Shown one piece after another: positions 35,364-41,821 of a stretch of 41,821 bases of DNA (position 1 is the first letter of the stretch; every line of letters starts with the position of its first letter). The notes under the pieces were generated by a model. The model was not told the origin of the DNA. It saw only the letters and a program-made list of their open reading frames with translations, and did no database searches. The translations under genes and the position numbers were made by a program. Source of the DNA: Lutibacter sp. (GTDB lineage: Bacteria > Bacteroidota > Bacteroidia > Flavobacteriales > Flavobacteriaceae); contig DQTL01000194.1 of the NCBI GenBank assembly GCA_015662775.1, positions 1-41,821 of the forward strand. The letters are read 5' to 3'.

Positions 35364-35754
35364 TGGAGACGGCGGGAATCGAACCCGCGTCCAAACGAGC
35401 AACCAACCCGTTTTCTACATGCTTAGTTCTTGTTTAATTTTCGACAAGGAGCTGACCAAAAACCGCCCACTCAAAGCTTAGTTTCTTTAATTTCGGAATA
35501 GAATCGAAACATTTCTAATCCTATGTTTACTTTTACGATGCCTCTAAACTAATCGCCGTAAACCAAGGCTCTTAAGAGACATTCAGCCTTCTTGCCTAGC
35601 AAGAAATTAGCAAATCCTACTATAATTCAGATTAAGCAGCTAAAGCGTAATTATTTTCGCCGTTTATAAAGTGAAATTGGGTTTTACGAGTGCTACTTCA
35701 TTACTCGACATGCTTACGATTTGCTTGACCTCGCTGTCAAAACCGGTCGTCCCC
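35364..35754 (-). ncRNA. ssrA: transfer-messenger RNA
   Basis: About 391 nt. The 5' end starts GGGGACGACCGG and the 3' end has a T-arm with GGTTCGATTCCCGCC followed by GTCTCCA, forming the tRNA-like half. The internal reading frame at 35661-35632 is GGC GAA AAT AAT TAC GCT TTA GCT GCT TAA, giving the tag GENNYALAA, as in Flavobacteriia. It rescues stalled ribosomes together with SmpB, which is not in the window. A strong terminator follows. Confidence 0.95.
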
Positions 35755-35852
35755 ATTTATAGTTTAAAGTCCAAAGTTTGTAACGTTTCAAAGTTCTCAA
35801 CTAAAATAGTTTGCAAAAATATGCTTTTTTTACGTGTCTTTTACAACAATAA

Positions 35853-36317
35853 TTATTCCATAATAAATTTTGTGACAGAATCAGGCACCAACGACGAAAT
35901 GTCACCATTATTTCTATAGACATCACGGACTATACTCGAGCTTATATATGCTGTATTGGCACTAGTTAATAGAAAAACTGTTTCTATTCCCGATAAGTTT
36001 CTATTGGTTTGGGCAATGGCTTTTTCAAATTCGAAATCTGCTGGGTTACGCAATCCTCGTAAAATGTATTCTGCATTCATCTTATTGCAATAATCGATTG
36101 TTAAACCTTGATAGGTAGTTACTTTTATTTTTGAATTATTTTTAAATGTATTTTTGATAAATTGTAAACGTTGTTCTTGAGTAAACAAATATTTTTTATC
36201 ATTATTTACACCTATAGCAATAATTATTTCATCAAATAAATTAGTAGCTCTGTTGATAATATCAACATGACCTAATGTGATGGGATCAAATGATCCTGGA
36301 AAAATGGCTCGTTTCAT
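35853..36317 (-). CDS. coaD: phosphopantetheine adenylyltransferase
   Basis: Makes dephospho-CoA from 4'-phosphopantetheine and ATP, the fourth step of CoA synthesis. It is 154 aa, of normal length. It has the nucleotidyltransferase motif FPGSFDPITLGH (TxGH) at residues 6-17 and the C-terminal ISSSIVRDV block. It lies just upstream of ssrA on the same strand and downstream of ddl, with a small doubtful ORF between. Confidence 0.96.
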   Translation of the reverse strand: MKRAIFPGSFDPITLGHVDIINRATNLFDEIIIAIGVNNDKKYLFTQEQRLQFIKNTFKNNSKIKVTTYQGLTIDYCNKMNAEYILRGLRNPADFEFEKAIAQTNRNLSGIETVFLLTSANTAYISSSIVRDVYRNNGDISSLVPDSVTKFIME

Positions 36318-36322
36318 AATAC

Positions 36323-36359
36323 TAGATTTTAGACCGCTACGCTGTTAGATATTAGACTG
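36323..36359. repeat. dispersed repeat upstream of coaD
   Basis: AGACCGCTACGCTGTTAGAT followed by ATTAGAC resembles a repeat type frequent between genes of this group. It lies 6 bp upstream of the coaD start. Assignment is from recollection only. Confidence 0.35.
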
Positions 36360-36387
36360 TTTGCTAATTAGTTGATATATACTCGAT

Positions 36388-36618
36388 TTAATAATGCTTA
36401 TTCTTTTGGCTTGTGTTCTTTCTCAAAATGTGTTGAACTAAAAAACAATAAACTAACTTCTTTTCTGATGTTTTCTGCCATGAATTCTCTGCGGTAGCAC
36501 ATCCCAAAATTACAAGAATCACCGTATTCCTATTCACAAAAACATTTTTAAAATAGAAATAAACAATAACTCCAGCAATTACTCCTACTAAAAAAGGTGA
36601 AATAAAACCCTTAGCCAT
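36388..36618 (-). CDS. doubtful small membrane protein
   Basis: A frame of 76 aa. Residues 1-25 (MAKGFISPFLVGVIAGVIVY) look like a real membrane helix. The tail (SEKKLVYCFLVQHILRK) is less convincing. In another frame the same DNA reads MAENIRKEVSLLFFSSTHFE and on to a stop at 36398, which looks more protein-like. Either the gene is frameshifted or only one part is real. Confidence 0.3.
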   Translation of the reverse strand: MAKGFISPFLVGVIAGVIVYFYFKNVFVNRNTVILVILGCATAENSWQKTSEKKLVYCFLVQHILRKNTSQKNKHY

Positions 36619-36675
36619 GCTATAATACGTATTGATTTTTCAATCATACTTTCAAATTTCTTTATCTTCAACTTT

Positions 36676-36772
36676 TCAAATCAACAAATCTTCAAATCAA
36701 CAAATCTTCAAATCAACTAATCGGCTAATCAGCTAATCAGCTAATCAGCTAATCAGCTAATCAGCTAATCAA
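36676..36772. repeat. tandem repeat array at the ddl 3' end
   Basis: Seven 8-bp units CTAATCAG (first CTAATCGG, last CTAATCAA) at 36717-36772, preceded by copies of a 17-bp unit built from AATCTTCAAATCAAC. The last unit contains the ddl stop codon, so copy number can vary without changing the protein. Confidence 0.9.
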
Positions 36773-37742
36773 CCAAAGCATTCTCCACCAAACTTCCAAA
36801 CAATTCTTCTAAAGAAATCCCAGCTGCTTGTGCTTGTTGTGGTAAAATACTCGCTTCGGTTATACCCGGAACTGTATTTATTTCTATAAAATGTGGTATG
36901 CCATTTTTGTATATATACTCAGCTCTTGACATGCCTTCTAAACGCAATGTTCTATATACTTTCTCCGCAATTTCTCGCACTTGTTTTTCTTGTTCGCTTG
37001 AAATTCTTGCGGGCGTTATTTCTTGAGATTTCCCTAAATATTTAGCCTCAAAATCGAAAAAATCATTTTCTGAAACAATTTCAGTTATCGGTAAAACTGT
37101 TACTTTTCCTTTATAGGTAATTACACCTACGGACACCTCTACGCCATCTAAATACTCTTCTATTAAGACTTCATCGTCTTCTTTGTAGGCAAACTCAACA
37201 GCTTCTACTAGTTTTGACTCTTTATATACTTTTGAAATACCATAGCTAGAGCCTGCTCTATTCGCTTTTACAAAACAAGGTAAGCCTATCTTTTTAATAA
37301 TTTTTTTAGTGTCAATACTATCTCCTTGATTCAAATAAACCGATTTTGCATGTGCGATGTCATAAGACTCTAAAACACTTAAACAATCTCTTTTATTAAA
37401 AGTCAATGCCATTTTATAAAATGAGTCTGAGGTGTGTTTTAGACCTAATAATTCGAAATAAGAAACCAAGACACCATCTTCACCAGGATGCCCATGAATG
37501 GCGTTAAAGATAACATCAAAACAAATTTTTTCACCTTTAATTGTTACAGTAAAATCAGATTTATCTATCGGATATTCATTATCGTTCCCATCGATAAACA
37601 CCCATTTTTCTTCCAAAACATGTATCGCAAACACTTCATATAATTCTGTATTTAGGCTATCACAGACGACCTTTCCACTTTTTAGTGAAATTCCATATTC
37701 TGAGGAATAACCTCCCATGACAACAGCGACTCTTTTCTTCAT
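36765..37742 (-). CDS. ddl: D-alanine--D-alanine ligase
   Basis: Joins two D-Ala for peptidoglycan precursors. It is 325 aa from the ATG at 37742 (MKKRVAVVMGG); the track's start adds three residues. The ATP-grasp fold is visible, with GYSSEYGISL near the N-terminus, NAIHGHPGEDG, a lid region with RAGSSYGISKV, EYLDGVEVSVGV, and the metal-binding end FIEINTVPGIT. It is divergent from the PASTA gene, an association known in Bacteroidota and consistent with cell-wall work. Confidence 0.95.
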   Translation of the reverse strand: MKKRVAVVMGGYSSEYGISLKSGKVVCDSLNTELYEVFAIHVLEEKWVFIDGNDNEYPIDKSDFTVTIKGEKICFDVIFNAIHGHPGEDGVLVSYFELLGLKHTSDSFYKMALTFNKRDCLSVLESYDIAHAKSVYLNQGDSIDTKKIIKKIGLPCFVKANRAGSSYGISKVYKESKLVEAVEFAYKEDDEVLIEEYLDGVEVSVGVITYKGKVTVLPITEIVSENDFFDFEAKYLGKSQEITPARISSEQEKQVREIAEKVYRTLRLEGMSRAEYIYKNGIPHFIEINTVPGITEASILPQQAQAAGISLEELFGSLVENALVD

Positions 37743-37799
37743 AAAAAACACGATTTATAGTTACAAATCTACAAATTTTCAATTAGAATTACACACCTA

Positions 37800-37863
37800 T
37801 TTGTACTCATAATTAATTAGGAATTCTTAATTCTGAATTCTACATTCTGAATTCTGAATTCAA
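37800..37863. repeat. AATTCTGAATTC-rich intergenic repeat
   Basis: Several copies of TTCTGAATTC and TTAATTCTGAATTC in the ddl/PASTA divergent gap. The same word occurs near 11395 and 11535 in front of the SDR gene. It is a low-complexity palindromic repeat. Confidence 0.5.
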
Positions 37864-37868
37864 AGCCT

Positions 37869-37876
37869 TATCTTTG
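37869..37876 (+). promoter_or_regulatory. -7 box of the PASTA gene
   Basis: TATCTTTG fits TAnnTTTG, 16 nt before the ATG at 37893. Confidence 0.45.
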
Positions 37877-37892
37877 CACAAATTATATATTT

Positions 37893-38447
37893 ATGAGTAT
37901 CATAAAATTTCTTTTCACAAAAGTATTTTGGAAGCAAGTTGCCTTTGCTATAATTGGTGTTGGTTTAGTGATTTTTTTAGTATTTCAATGGCTGAAATTC
38001 ACGACCAACCACAACCAAAAAATTGAGGTTCCTAACTTATCAAAACAGGTGCTAAGTGATGTAGACAAGTTATTAGATGATATGGATTTACGCTATATAG
38101 TCATTGATTCTGCTAGTTATAACCCCAATTATCCTAAAAAATCTGTTATTAGACAAAATCCCGAAGCTGGTGATATTGTCAAAGAAAATAGAAAAATATA
38201 CTTAACCTTAAATCCTTCTGGCTATAGATCTGTTGCCATTCCTGATTTTTATGGTAAAACAAGAAGAAATATTGAAACTACACTACGGGCGACTGGTTTT
38301 ACTGTTGGAAATAATCCAACTTGGGTAACCGACCGTGGTAAAAATGTAGTAAGAGGTCTCAAACATAAAGGAAAAGAGATTAAAAAAGGGGATAAACTTC
38401 CCAAAAAATCTGTCATTGACCTAATTTTAGGAGACGGGAAAGGATAA
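37893..38447 (+). CDS. PASTA domain membrane protein
   Basis: A protein of 184 aa. One N-terminal membrane helix (about residues 12-32) is followed by two PASTA domains, at about 40-108 (IEVPNLSKQVLSDVDKLL) and 112-183 (VAIPDFYGKTRRNIETTL). No kinase domain is attached, unlike PASTA kinases of Gram-positives. PASTA domains bind peptidoglycan fragments, so a cell-wall role fits its neighbour ddl. The downstream RluD gene may be read from the same transcript. Confidence 0.88.
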   Translation: MSIIKFLFTKVFWKQVAFAIIGVGLVIFLVFQWLKFTTNHNQKIEVPNLSKQVLSDVDKLLDDMDLRYIVIDSASYNPNYPKKSVIRQNPEAGDIVKENRKIYLTLNPSGYRSVAIPDFYGKTRRNIETTLRATGFTVGNNPTWVTDRGKNVVRGLKHKGKEIKKGDKLPKKSVIDLILGDGKG

Positions 38448-38522
38448 ATGAATTAAAAATGTAGAATTATTAATTCAGAAAAAAAATCAATAAAAGAATA
38501 TTCTGACTTTGAATATATAGTA

Positions 38523-39542
38523 ATGGATAACAAAGAATTTGACCCTCAAGAAGGATTTGAACATTATAGATTTATGGCAAGTGAAGGTCAAGAACCTTTA
38601 CGTGTCGATAAATTTTTGATGAATTTTATTGAAAATGCAACTCGAAATAAAATTCAACAAGCTGCAAAAACAGGTCATATATTAGTTAATGGGAATAGTG
38701 TTAAATCTAACTACAAAGTAAAACCTCATGATGAGGTTCGTGTTGTTCTAGACCAACCGCCACGCGATACCACATTACTTCCTGAAGATATTCCTTTAGA
38801 TATTGTATTTGAAGATGATGATGTTATAATTATCAACAAACCAGCAGGTTTAGTGGTGCATCCTGGACATGGAAATTATACAGGAACGCTAGTAAATGGT
38901 TTGCTACATCATATAAAAAACCTTCCGACCAACTCAAACGAACGCCCAGGTTTGGTACATCGTATTGATAAAGACACTAGTGGTTTATTAGTTATTGCTA
39001 AATCAGAAATTGCTATGACCAAACTATCTGAGCAGTTTTTTGATAGAACTACCGAACGTCTTTATTATGCATTAGTTTGGGGGAATTTAGAGGAAGATAA
39101 AGGAACCATAACAGGTAATATTGGACGTAGTTTAAAAAATAGATTGATTATGGATGTCTTTCCCGAAGGTGATTTTGGAAAACATGCCGTTACCCATTAT
39201 AGAGTAATCGAAAGGTTTTTATATGTAACTTTAGTACAATGTAAATTAGAAACTGGAAGAACTCATCAAATTCGTGCTCATTTTAAACATATTGGTCATC
39301 CCCTTTTTAATGACGAACGTTATGGTGGTGATCGTATTTTAAAAGGCACGACTTTCACTAAGTACAGACAGTTTGTTCAAAACTGTTTTAAAGTAATTCC
39401 TAGACAGGCATTACATGCCAAAACTCTAGGCTTTACGCACCCTTTATCTGGTGAAAAAATGAGTTTTAACACTGAATTACCTGATGACTTTGAAGCTGTA
39501 ATAACAAAATGGCGTGCTTACACACATAGCCACAAGAACTAA
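38523..39542 (+). CDS. RluA/RluD-family 23S rRNA pseudouridine synthase
   Basis: A protein of 339 aa. An S4 RNA-binding domain at about residues 25-90 (RVDKFLMNFIENATRNKIQ) is followed by the RluA catalytic domain with HRIDKDTSG, where D149 is the catalytic Asp, and GRTHQIRAHF. This layout and length match RluD-type enzymes, which modify helix 69 of 23S rRNA, but the exact target sites cannot be read from sequence. It follows the PASTA gene by 75 bp, a conserved pairing in Bacteroidota. Confidence 0.92.
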   Translation: MDNKEFDPQEGFEHYRFMASEGQEPLRVDKFLMNFIENATRNKIQQAAKTGHILVNGNSVKSNYKVKPHDEVRVVLDQPPRDTTLLPEDIPLDIVFEDDDVIIINKPAGLVVHPGHGNYTGTLVNGLLHHIKNLPTNSNERPGLVHRIDKDTSGLLVIAKSEIAMTKLSEQFFDRTTERLYYALVWGNLEEDKGTITGNIGRSLKNRLIMDVFPEGDFGKHAVTHYRVIERFLYVTLVQCKLETGRTHQIRAHFKHIGHPLFNDERYGGDRILKGTTFTKYRQFVQNCFKVIPRQALHAKTLGFTHPLSGEKMSFNTELPDDFEAVITKWRAYTHSHKN

Positions 39543-39632
39543 ACACCTCATAATTAGTTTTTTAAGTCTTTTTCTCTCATTATGACATATATCAGTATTT
39601 TTTAATAAATGACACGCTATATTTGTCATGTA

Positions 39633-39739
39633 AATTCGTCGGACATTCTAGTCCTTGACGAAACACAATTTTTAGTTAGTAGTTTTTAGATTGATTTCCG
39701 GAACACAAACAATAGTTTGAGTTCCGGTTTTCGTTTTTT
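39633..39739 (+). ncRNA. candidate small RNA between the RluD-type and TrmB genes
   Basis: The 301-bp gap contains, in order, a TATATTTG -7 box (39618-39625) and a hairpin TTCGTCGGAC-ATTCTA-GTCC-TT-GACGAA (39635-39662). A linker follows, then a terminator with CCGGAAC / GTTCCGG and inner AAAC/GTTT arms, ending in a T-run (39698-39739). This would give a transcript of about 105 nt with no ORF. No -33 TTG is seen. It could instead be the distant terminator of the upstream gene. Confidence 0.4.
39698..39739 (+). terminator. rho-independent terminator
   Basis: CCGGAAC-AC-AAAC-AATA-GTTT-GA-GTTCCGG followed by TTTTCGTTTTTT. It ends either the candidate sRNA or transcripts from the RluD-type gene 155 bp upstream. 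Confidence 0.8.
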
Positions 39740-39780
39740 ATTCCTTTCCTAAGCATTAAATTCCAAATTTATTATTTTGT

Positions 39781-39798
39781 TAGTATATTTTTATACTA
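39781..39798. promoter_or_regulatory. palindromic operator candidate for the TrmB-like regulator
   Basis: TAGTATA-TTTT-TATACTA is a perfect inverted repeat just upstream of the -33 box. The half-site TATACTA recurs at 39837-39843, at the predicted RNA start. Confidence 0.45.
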
Positions 39799-39802
39799 TT
39801 TA

Positions 39803-39833
39803 TTGTTTATGCTGAATAATAGTAGTAGTTTTG
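39803..39833 (+). promoter_or_regulatory. promoter of the trmB-like/CPBP operon
   Basis: TTG at 39803-39805, 20-nt spacer, TAGTTTTG at 39826-39833. The ATG follows 10 nt later at 39844, so the leader is very short. Confidence 0.6.
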
Positions 39834-39843
39834 TATTATACTA

Positions 39844-40704
39844 ATGAAAAGGCATCAAATGAAATCACAAAACAACAACATTGAATCTTTGAAAAATCTC
39901 GGATTAAATCAATTGGAAGCTGAAGTTTATTTGCATTTACTAACGAACGAACAGATGACTGCCTACAAAGTAGGAAAATCTATCAATAAGCCAACGGCTA
40001 ATGTTTACAAAGCTATTGATGCACTTGCAAGTAAAGGAGCTGTACTTATTGAAAGTAATAAAAGTAAATATTGTAAAGCGGTGCCGCCTAACGAGTTTTT
40101 AAATCATTATAAAAAAGAATTAATTGCCAAAACGGAAGAAACAAAAAATCTCCTAAACAATTTAGAAATAGATCATTACGATGAAAAAACTTATTCTATT
40201 GAATCTGCCCCTTTAGTTTTTGAACGGTTTAGAAATATGATGCAAAAAGCCAAGGTAATTGCGGTTATCGATGCTTTCCCCAATGCACTCAACTTGGTTT
40301 TAGAACCCATCAAGGAAGCCATCATTAGGGGCGTTAAAGTATATATTCAAACTTATAAGCCTATTGAAATTGACGGTGCTGATATTGCTTATTCTAATAT
40401 AGGTGAAAAGGCTATGGCTCACTGGAAAAGTGAACAACTAAACCTAATCATAGATGGTGAAGAGTACCTAATGGCTCTTATGGATAAAGATTTAACGAAA
40501 ACCATACAAGCTAATTGGAGTAACAATTATTATATGGCATGCACCCTTCATGCTGGTCGTATGCAAGAACAAACAATGATGAAAATAACTACAAAAATAG
40601 GTAGTAAGAACTTTGAAAAAGAAGTTGTAGAACTTCTTGAAAAACAAAAATATTTTTACAATTCAAATATACCAGGATTTGATAAACTTTTTAAAAGCAA
40701 ATAA
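39844..40704 (+). CDS. TrmB-family transcriptional regulator
   Basis: A protein of 286 aa. The N-terminal winged helix-turn-helix (about residues 14-85, GLNQLEAEVYLHLLTNEQMT and on) matches TrmB/SugR-type DNA-binding domains. A short coiled coil (ELIAKTEETKNLLNNLE) leads into a C-terminal domain with VIAVIDAFPNALNLV that probably binds a small ligand. TrmB proteins are best known in archaea for sugar regulation and are less common in this phylum. The gene has its own promoter and a palindrome upstream, and its stop is only 2 bp from the next ATG, so it probably controls the CPBP gene. Confidence 0.82.
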   Translation: MKRHQMKSQNNNIESLKNLGLNQLEAEVYLHLLTNEQMTAYKVGKSINKPTANVYKAIDALASKGAVLIESNKSKYCKAVPPNEFLNHYKKELIAKTEETKNLLNNLEIDHYDEKTYSIESAPLVFERFRNMMQKAKVIAVIDAFPNALNLVLEPIKEAIIRGVKVYIQTYKPIEIDGADIAYSNIGEKAMAHWKSEQLNLIIDGEEYLMALMDKDLTKTIQANWSNNYYMACTLHAGRMQEQTMMKITTKIGSKNFEKEVVELLEKQKYFYNSNIPGFDKLFKSK

Positions 40705-40706
40705 TT

Positions 40707-41465
40707 ATGAATACAATAATCAGTAAAATAAAAGAAAACACTTTACTAAGCGTACTCGTAGCACTTTTTCTAGGTGTCTTTGTGTTTATTACCAGTAAGT
40801 ACCTTGCTAGTTGGACTACTCCTTTTGTAGAAGAACTTTTAAATCTTAATTATTACACCCGAAATATTATTTTTAAATTTTACATTCTCATTCTTTCTGT
40901 TATTATGATATGGTTTGTAAATGATAAATCGTTCACAAATTATGGTTTTGTAAGAGCTAAGAACATAAGTTATCCCAAAATGACACTTGTAAGTATTGGT
41001 ATAATACTAGCTTCTATGATTATTGGAGGAATCATATTTGTAGGTATTCTTAGAAACTATTTTCCATCAGAAAACAATAAGGTATTTCCTAGCCAATCTA
41101 TTTTACAAATGATATTGATTGTTTGGATTTGGTCAAGTATTACGGAAGAATTCCTTTCTAGAGGTTTGGTACAAGGATTTATGGATCACCTAAAGAATAA
41201 AAAAGTTATAGGTTTAAGTATTTCTGTAATTTTCTCAGGATTATTCTTTGGGGCCATGCATTTAAGTCTCTTTAATACGATGTCTTATTGGTTTGCAGGT
41301 ATGATTGTTTCTAATGCAACCGTAGTCGGATTACTTGCTGCTTACTATAGAGAGAAATCTGGTAGCATACTACCCGCTATATACATTCATATTCTTGCCA
41401 ATGTCGTGGGTTCAGCACCATTACTAATTTCAATACTAATGGGTATTGAACCTCCAAGTATGTAA
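40707..41465 (+). CDS. CPBP family intramembrane metalloprotease
   Basis: An integral membrane protein of 252 aa with about eight hydrophobic segments. The Abi/CPBP catalytic motifs are all present: E147-E148-x-x-x-R152 (EEFLSR), H185 in FGAMHL, and H228/N232 in HILAN. The family includes CAAX prenyl endopeptidases and bacteriocin self-immunity proteins; the substrate here is unknown. It is co-transcribed with the TrmB-like regulator (2-bp gap). It converges on the truncated T9SS gene with only 3 bp between. Confidence 0.88.
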   Translation: MNTIISKIKENTLLSVLVALFLGVFVFITSKYLASWTTPFVEELLNLNYYTRNIIFKFYILILSVIMIWFVNDKSFTNYGFVRAKNISYPKMTLVSIGIILASMIIGGIIFVGILRNYFPSENNKVFPSQSILQMILIVWIWSSITEEFLSRGLVQGFMDHLKNKKVIGLSISVIFSGLFFGAMHLSLFNTMSYWFAGMIVSNATVVGLLAAYYREKSGSILPAIYIHILANVVGSAPLLISILMGIEPPSM

Positions 41466-41468
41466 TCA

Positions 41469-41821
41469 TCACTCTTTAATCAATTTAGAAAAATACTCTT
41501 TTTCGGTTGTTTTTAGTAACACAATATAAAACCCATTAGATAGAGTAGAAATATCAACGGTATTATTTTCAGGCGTTGTCGTTAAAACTAGTTGCCCTAA
41601 ACTGTTGTACAAACTCACCTCTTTAATAGTATCATTTTTATAATTTATTTTAAATGATTCCTTTGCTGGGTTGGGAAAAATAGTAAGAATTGCAATATTT
41701 TGATCAACTATAGACAAATTAACGTCTCCTGTAATTTTATAAGCAACCAATTCTAAATTCTGTAGATTTACTTCTTTTGGAAATGTTTCATTATCAATAG
41801 CCAAAACAGCACCTTCTTCAG
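41469..41821 (-). CDS. T9SS type A sorting-domain protein, 5' end outside the window
   Basis: The reading frame is open to the last base: codons GAA GAA GGT GCT GTT precede the TTG start shown in the track, so this is the C-terminal part of a larger gene. The last 75 or so residues form a Por secretion tail domain (IFPNPAKESFKINY, VSLYNSLGQLV, LSNGFYIVLLKT). The protein is exported by the type IX secretion system. The nature of its N-terminal domain cannot be seen. Confidence 0.9.
   Translation of the reverse strand, partial: EEGAVLAIDNETFPKEVNLQNLELVAYKITGDVNLSIVDQNIAILTIFPNPAKESFKINYKNDTIKEVSLYNSLGQLVLTTTPENNTVDISTLSNGFYIVLLKTTEKEYFSKLIKE

Noticed and set aside
35671-35919. Plus-strand ORF of 82 aa
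   Set aside because: It lies across the tmRNA 5' end and the coaD 3' end; explained by both.
36717-36772. Tandem 8-bp array considered as a CRISPR
   Set aside because: Units are directly adjacent with no spacers.

Overview
The window reads as chromosomal DNA from a member of the Bacteroidota, most probably a marine Flavobacteriaceae. Four things support this: AT-rich, densely packed genes; TAnnTTTG -7 promoter boxes in front of many genes with almost no Shine-Dalgarno sequences; a type IX secretion C-terminal sorting domain at the right edge; and a tmRNA whose tag reads GENNYALAA. The genus cannot be fixed from the sequence. There is no prophage, complete insertion sequence, CRISPR array, rRNA or tRNA gene.

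Layout. 1-1300: a ketoacyl-ACP synthase III-like thiolase with its own promoter. 1.3-9.6 kb: a minus-strand block with a periplasmic thioredoxin-like protein, three POT/MFS peptide transporters and a DPP-IV type S9 dipeptidyl peptidase, which together look like a peptide-scavenging module. 9.7-16 kb: a beta-helix lipoprotein, an SDR oxidoreductase, an SprT-like protein, mannose-1-phosphate guanylyltransferase, a small membrane protein and a DUF389 protein. This stretch is peppered with short palindromic GC-rich repeats, two of which run into coding sequence. 16.1-18.5 kb: a two-subunit 2-oxoacid:acceptor oxidoreductase (alpha, and a beta-gamma fusion) on the minus strand. 18.5-19.1 kb: gene debris. 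19.1-24.2 kb: tgt, an LptF/G permease, a DMT transporter, accA and an LEA14-like lipoprotein. Between tgt and the permease sits a degenerate four-helix-bundle gene bracketed by a perfect 28-bp inverted repeat. 24.3-27.5 kb: aroC and a divergent Tet(M)/EF-G-like GTPase, separated by a MITE-like element. 27.6-34.1 kb: a GH3/serine-hydrolase fusion, a LytS-type histidine kinase with TPRs, and a BNR-repeat lipoprotein. 34.4-35.8 kb: a secreted hypothetical protein and ssrA (tmRNA). 35.8-39.5 kb: coaD, ddl, a PASTA protein and an RluD-type pseudouridine synthase. 39.5-41.8 kb: a candidate small RNA, a TrmB-family regulator with a palindromic operator candidate, a CPBP protease in the same operon, and a truncated T9SS cargo gene.

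Most genes are housekeeping or common in the phylum. The less ordinary material lies between genes: an IR-bounded decayed insertion in the tgt operon, a MITE-like element that may supply the -33 box of the Tet(M)-like gene, an inverted repeat pair that reshapes the ends of two proteins, a tandem duplication fossil of an SDR 5' end, an 8-bp tandem array starting at the ddl stop codon, a possible free-standing sRNA, and a TrmB-CPBP regulatory unit. No complete new defence or biosynthetic system was seen. The TrmB-CPBP unit and the four-helix-bundle element are the best candidates for something undescribed.
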